From: CABRXV01 sp900754955
GTDB taxonomy: Bacteria; Actinomycetota; Coriobacteriia; Coriobacteriales; Eggerthellaceae
Assembly: GCA_902475005.1 (NCBI GenBank)
Contig: CABRXV010000027.1
Span: forward strand, 1 to 25,537
Direction of reading: 5' to 3'
Length of the DNA: 25,537 bases
In this document: positions 21,542 to 25,537 of the stretch, in pieces
Layout: each line of letters starts with the position of its first letter
Position numbering within the stretch: position 1 is the stretch's first letter
Made by a program: the position numbers and the translations under genes
The notes under the pieces: generated by a model
The model's input: the letters and a program-made list of their open reading frames with translations, nothing else
Database searches by the model: none
What the model was told of the DNA's origin: nothing

Positions 21542-22438
21542 ATGAAGACGATTAAGATCGGAGATGCGGGCGCCGCCGTCGAGGACGTGCAGCAGCGTCT
21601 GGCGACGGTGGGGCATCTGAGCGAGGATCAGGTGACGGGCACCTACGATGAGGCGACGGCCCAAGCGGTGGCCTCGTTCTGCGTGAACGTGCACCTCGAC
21701 GCGAGCCGCGAGGTCGACGACAAGGTGTGGGCTGCGCTCGTCGACGCATCGTACAACCTGGGCGATCGCACGCTGTACCTGCGCATGCCCTACTTCCACG
21801 GCCACGACGTGCTCGAGCTGCAGCAGGCGCTCGGCGCGCTCGGCTTCTTCTGCGGCGCGGAGGACGCCATCTTCGGCGCGCACACCGAGCTGGCGCTGCG
21901 CAATCTGCAGACCAACCTGGGGCTTCCTGCCGACGGCATCGCCGGCGCGTACACGTACGCTGCGCTGCGCAACCTGCAGCACTCGTGGGCGGGCAAGGAG
22001 GCGGCGCACCTGAGCCGCCCGGTCGGCTTTGCCCGCGCGGCTGACGTGCTCGAGTCTCATGCGCTCTGCCTGTTCGGCACCGACGAGTTCACGCGCTCGG
22101 TGGCGTCGCGCATGTCGAACCTCGCGCAGGCGACGAACCCCTTCTCGAAGATCGTGAGCGCTGACGCGCTGTCGGTGCCGCCCGATGAGTCGACGCTGCT
22201 CGTGCATGTGTCGCTCGATGCGGCGGGAAGCGAGGGGTCGGTTCCCGTGGTGACGTACGCTGACGAAGATACGCTGCCCGTGCGTCTCAAGACCGCCATG
22301 GACGTGGCGCGCCGCTCGCGTCCCTCGCGCATGACGGTGGTGCTTCCCGGGGCGATGTGGGAGGATGCCGGGGCGGCGCGCTCCGCGCAGCATTTCGCGA
22401 TCACGCTGCTCGACGCGTTCTGCGCAGCGCTGAGCTAG
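21542..22438 (+). CDS. Protein with two peptidoglycan-binding-like repeats
   Basis: A 298-residue protein. Two PG_binding_1-type repeats: KIGDAGAAVEDVQQRLATVG, then GTYDEATAQAVASF (about 5-50); and HGHDVLELQQALGALGFFCG, then IFGAHTELALRNLQTNLGLP and YTYAALRNLQ (about 85-145). The C-terminal half (about 160-298) is a mixed alpha/beta domain (STLLVHVSLDAAGSEGSVPV, SRPSRMTVVLPGAMWEDAG) that I do not recognise with confidence; it might be a decayed amidase-like domain. There is no signal peptide or membrane helix. It starts 21 bases after the prenyl synthase with GAGGG upstream, so the two are probably cotranscribed. Confidence 0.82.
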   Translation: MKTIKIGDAGAAVEDVQQRLATVGHLSEDQVTGTYDEATAQAVASFCVNVHLDASREVDDKVWAALVDASYNLGDRTLYLRMPYFHGHDVLELQQALGALGFFCGAEDAIFGAHTELALRNLQTNLGLPADGIAGAYTYAALRNLQHSWAGKEAAHLSRPVGFARAADVLESHALCLFGTDEFTRSVASRMSNLAQATNPFSKIVSADALSVPPDESTLLVHVSLDAAGSEGSVPVVTYADEDTLPVRLKTAMDVARRSRPSRMTVVLPGAMWEDAGAARSAQHFAITLLDAFCAALS

Positions 22439-22481
22439 GCAGCGGCGTACGGCGCGCTTTTCTGCTTCGGATGCTTCTACG

Positions 22482-22507
22482 AAGGGCGGGTGTCACCCGC
22501 CCTTTTT
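22482..22507 (+). terminator. Strong rho-independent terminator
   Basis: AAGGGCGGGT / ACCCGCCCTT stem of 10 bp with a three-base loop GTC, running into TTTTT. It ends the prenyl synthase/PG-binding transcript and insulates it from the leucine genes. Confidence 0.93.
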
Positions 22508-22657
22508 CGTGTTGACGGTCGCGGTGGCGTTGCTCGATTTTTCGCAGCGTTTCCCCAGCGCATTTCGCGTTATGTTTCAGGTTCGTTTCGTCGCTATGGA
22601 AACGCGCGGATGATTTGAGTTTGGGCGTTTCGGGCGCGGTGCTATCCCTGGGCGCGG

Positions 22658-22666
22658 TGGTACAAT
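22658..22666 (+). promoter_or_regulatory. Extended -10 promoter element of the leucine operon
   Basis: TGGTACAAT, the best match to TGnTAynnT plus TACAAT in the window, 49 bases before the leuC ATG. A similar word TGCTATCCC lies at 22639-22647. The short leader leaves no room for a T-box, and no leucine-rich leader peptide is visible. Confidence 0.6.
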
Positions 22667-22714
22667 GAGGCGGTTTTATCCCCACTGACGAATATGAGAA
22701 AAGAGGAAGCCCAC

Positions 22715-24004
<1,290 letters not shown>

Positions 24005-24016
24005 GAGGAGCGCATC

Positions 24017-24517
24017 ATGAAGTTCAAGGGTACGGCGCACCGCTACGGGCGCGACATCGACACCGACGTCATCATCCCGGCGCGCTACCTCAACACGTCC
24101 GACCCGGCGGAGCTCGCCAAGCACTGCCTCGAAGACCTCGACACGTCGTTCGTCGAGCGCGTGCAGCCGGGCGACATCATCGTGGCCGAGGAGAACTTCG
24201 GCTGCGGCTCGTCGCGCGAGCATGCGCCGATCTGCATCAAGGCGGCGGGCGTCGATGCGGTCATCGCAAAGTCGTTTGCGCGCATCTTCTACCGCAATTC
24301 GATCAACATCGGTCTGGCGATCCTCGAATGCCCCGAGGCGGTTGACGCCATCAAGCAGGGTGACGTGGTGAGCATCGACGCCGATGCGGGCATCATCACC
24401 GACGAAACGACGGGCGAGACCTTCCAGGCTGAGCCCTTCCCGCCGTTCATCCGCGAGATCATCGAGGAGGGCGGTCTTGTGAACCGTTGGAAGAAGAAGC
24501 TGGAAGCGGAGGCGTAG
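24017..24517 (+). CDS. leuD: 3-isopropylmalate dehydratase small subunit
   Basis: A 166-residue swivelling-domain subunit. Signature segments: GRDIDTDVIIPARYLNTSDP at the N-terminus, ENFGCGSSREHAPICIKAAG for the substrate loop, and AKSFARIFYRNSINIGL. This short form pairs with the short LeuC. AGGAGG lies a few bases before the ATG, 12 bases after leuC; leuB begins three bases after its stop. Confidence 0.96.
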   Translation: MKFKGTAHRYGRDIDTDVIIPARYLNTSDPAELAKHCLEDLDTSFVERVQPGDIIVAEENFGCGSSREHAPICIKAAGVDAVIAKSFARIFYRNSINIGLAILECPEAVDAIKQGDVVSIDADAGIITDETTGETFQAEPFPPFIREIIEEGGLVNRWKKKLEAEA

Positions 24518-24520
24518 AAG

Positions 24521-25537
24521 ATGGCGAACTACCAGATCTGCCTGCTGCCGGGTGACGGCATCGGCCCCGAGATTATTGCCGAGGGGCGCAAGGTCCTCGA
24601 TGCGGTGGGCGCGAAGTACGATACGACGTTCACGTACGCCGAGGCGCTCATCGGCGGCTGCGCTATCGACGCGTGCGGCACCGCCCTTCCGCAGGAGACG
24701 CTCGATACGGCGAACGCCTCCGATGCGGTGCTGCTCGCTGCGGTGGGCGGTCCGAAGTGGGACACGACCGACCCCGACGCGCCGCGTCCCGAGCAGGGTC
24801 TGCTCGGCATCCGCAAGGCGCTCGGCCTCTACACCAACCTGCGTCCCGTGCAGATCTTCAACGCGCTGGCCGATGCTTCAACGCTCAAGCCTGAGATCGT
24901 GGACGGCGTGGACATGATGATCGTGCGCGAGCTGACGGGCGGCTTGTACTTCGGCAAGCGCGAGCGCTTCTACAACGAGGAGGGCGCCGGCACGAACGGC
25001 GCGGCCGGCCAGCGCGCTTACGACACGCTCGAGTACCGCGAGTACGAGATCGAGCGCATCGCGCGCCAGGCGTTCGAGGCTGCGCGCAAGCGTCGCAACA
25101 AGGTGACGAGCGTCGACAAGGCGAACGTGCTCGAGACGAGCCGCATGTGGCGCGAGATCGTTCACCGCGTCCACGACGAGGAGTATCCCGAGGTGGAGCT
25201 TGAGGATCTGCTCGTGGACAACACCGCCATGCAGCTCATCAACCGCCCCGCCGACTTCGACGTGGTGGTGACCGAGAACATGTTCGGCGACATCCTGTCC
25301 GACGAGGCGGCGCAGATCACGGGCTCGCTCGGCATGCTCGCGAGCGCAAGCTTGGGCGACGGCGTGGCGCTGTACGAGCCGAGCCATGGCAGCGCGCCCG
25401 ACATCGCGGGGCAGGGCATCGCGAACCCACTTGCGCAAATCCTGTCGGTCGAGATGATGCTGCGCTACAGCTTCGACATGGGCGACGCCGCCGACGACAT
25501 CCGCCGTGCCGTGACCGCCGTGCTCGACGAGGGCTGG
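24521..25537 (+). CDS. leuB: 3-isopropylmalate dehydrogenase, 3' end cut by window edge
   Basis: 339 codons are visible and the frame is still open at the edge. Features: nucleotide-fold start ICLLPGDGIGPEIIAEG, AVGGPKWD, RPEQGLLGIRKALGLYTNLRP, ELTGGLYFGKRE, DKANVLETSRMWRE, DNTAMQLINRPADFDVVVTE, NMFGDILSDEAAQITGSLGM, and EPSHGSAPDIAGQGIANPLA. These cover substrate, Mg2+ (the Asp of GDILSDEAA) and NAD sites of LeuB. Only the last few residues should be missing. It starts three bases after leuD, so leuCDB is one operon; leuA is not in the window. Confidence 0.96.
   Translation, partial: MANYQICLLPGDGIGPEIIAEGRKVLDAVGAKYDTTFTYAEALIGGCAIDACGTALPQETLDTANASDAVLLAAVGGPKWDTTDPDAPRPEQGLLGIRKALGLYTNLRPVQIFNALADASTLKPEIVDGVDMMIVRELTGGLYFGKRERFYNEEGAGTNGAAGQRAYDTLEYREYEIERIARQAFEAARKRRNKVTSVDKANVLETSRMWREIVHRVHDEEYPEVELEDLLVDNTAMQLINRPADFDVVVTENMFGDILSDEAAQITGSLGMLASASLGDGVALYEPSHGSAPDIAGQGIANPLAQILSVEMMLRYSFDMGDAADDIRRAVTAVLDEGW

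Noticed and set aside
20414..22393. Long minus-strand open frame opposite the prenyl synthase and PG-binding genes
   Set aside because: Arg/His/Val-rich shadow of two well-supported plus-strand genes with ribosome-binding sites.
22508..22714. Leucine attenuator or T-box before leuC
   Set aside because: The promoter-like element is only 49 bases before the ATG. There is no T-box sequence, leucine-codon leader or competing hairpin within the leader.

Overview
The window is GC-rich bacterial chromosome with dense genes, many four-base ATGA overlaps, and canonical Shine-Dalgarno sequences. The gene set is a Tad/Flp pilus locus without secretin, a double-feoA feo cluster with a Cys-rich FeoB partner, a ModE-like regulator, and a long-tailed FtsB/DivIC protein. 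This suggests a high-GC Gram-positive actinobacterium, most likely of the class Coriobacteriia (Eggerthellaceae-like). That placement is inferred from gene style and order, not from a marker gene.

Left edge (1-405): the 3' part of tRNA-Val(UAC), a terminator, and a perfect 34-bp palindrome whose core is the ParB-binding site parS. An untranslated stretch then leads into the pilus operon.

Pilus operon (406-10605, + strand): cpaB, cpaE, cpaF, tadB and tadC encode the assembly machine. They are followed by flp pilin, a second Flp-like segment with no ordinary start codon of its own, a TadE-like pseudopilin, a 707-residue TadG-like protein, a second TadE-like pseudopilin, a membrane-anchored protein of unknown function, a DUF192 protein and a zinc-ribbon protein. 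Nearly all junctions overlap or are very short, so this looks like one long transcription unit ending at the hairpin at 10723-10751. No prepilin peptidase gene is present in the window.

Middle (10781-13912): on the minus strand, a ModE/LysR-type winged-helix protein and threonine synthase (thrC). Divergent from thrC is an SGNH/GDSL hydrolase with a cysteine-rich tail.

Iron region (13994-17851, + strand): feoA, feoA, a terminator, feoB, a small FeoB-associated Cys-rich membrane protein, and a short DtxR/MntR-family metal-dependent repressor that is the obvious candidate regulator. Together they form a ferrous iron uptake and sensing module.

Right part (18045-25537): an FtsB/DivIC-like divisome protein and a Ppx/GppA phosphatase; tRNA-Leu(UAA) on the minus strand; a polyprenyl diphosphate synthase followed by a protein with two peptidoglycan-binding-like repeats; a strong terminator; and the leucine genes leuC-leuD-leuB, with leuB running off the right edge. 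Five intergenic regions in this half carry a similar extended -10 element (TGnTAynnT).
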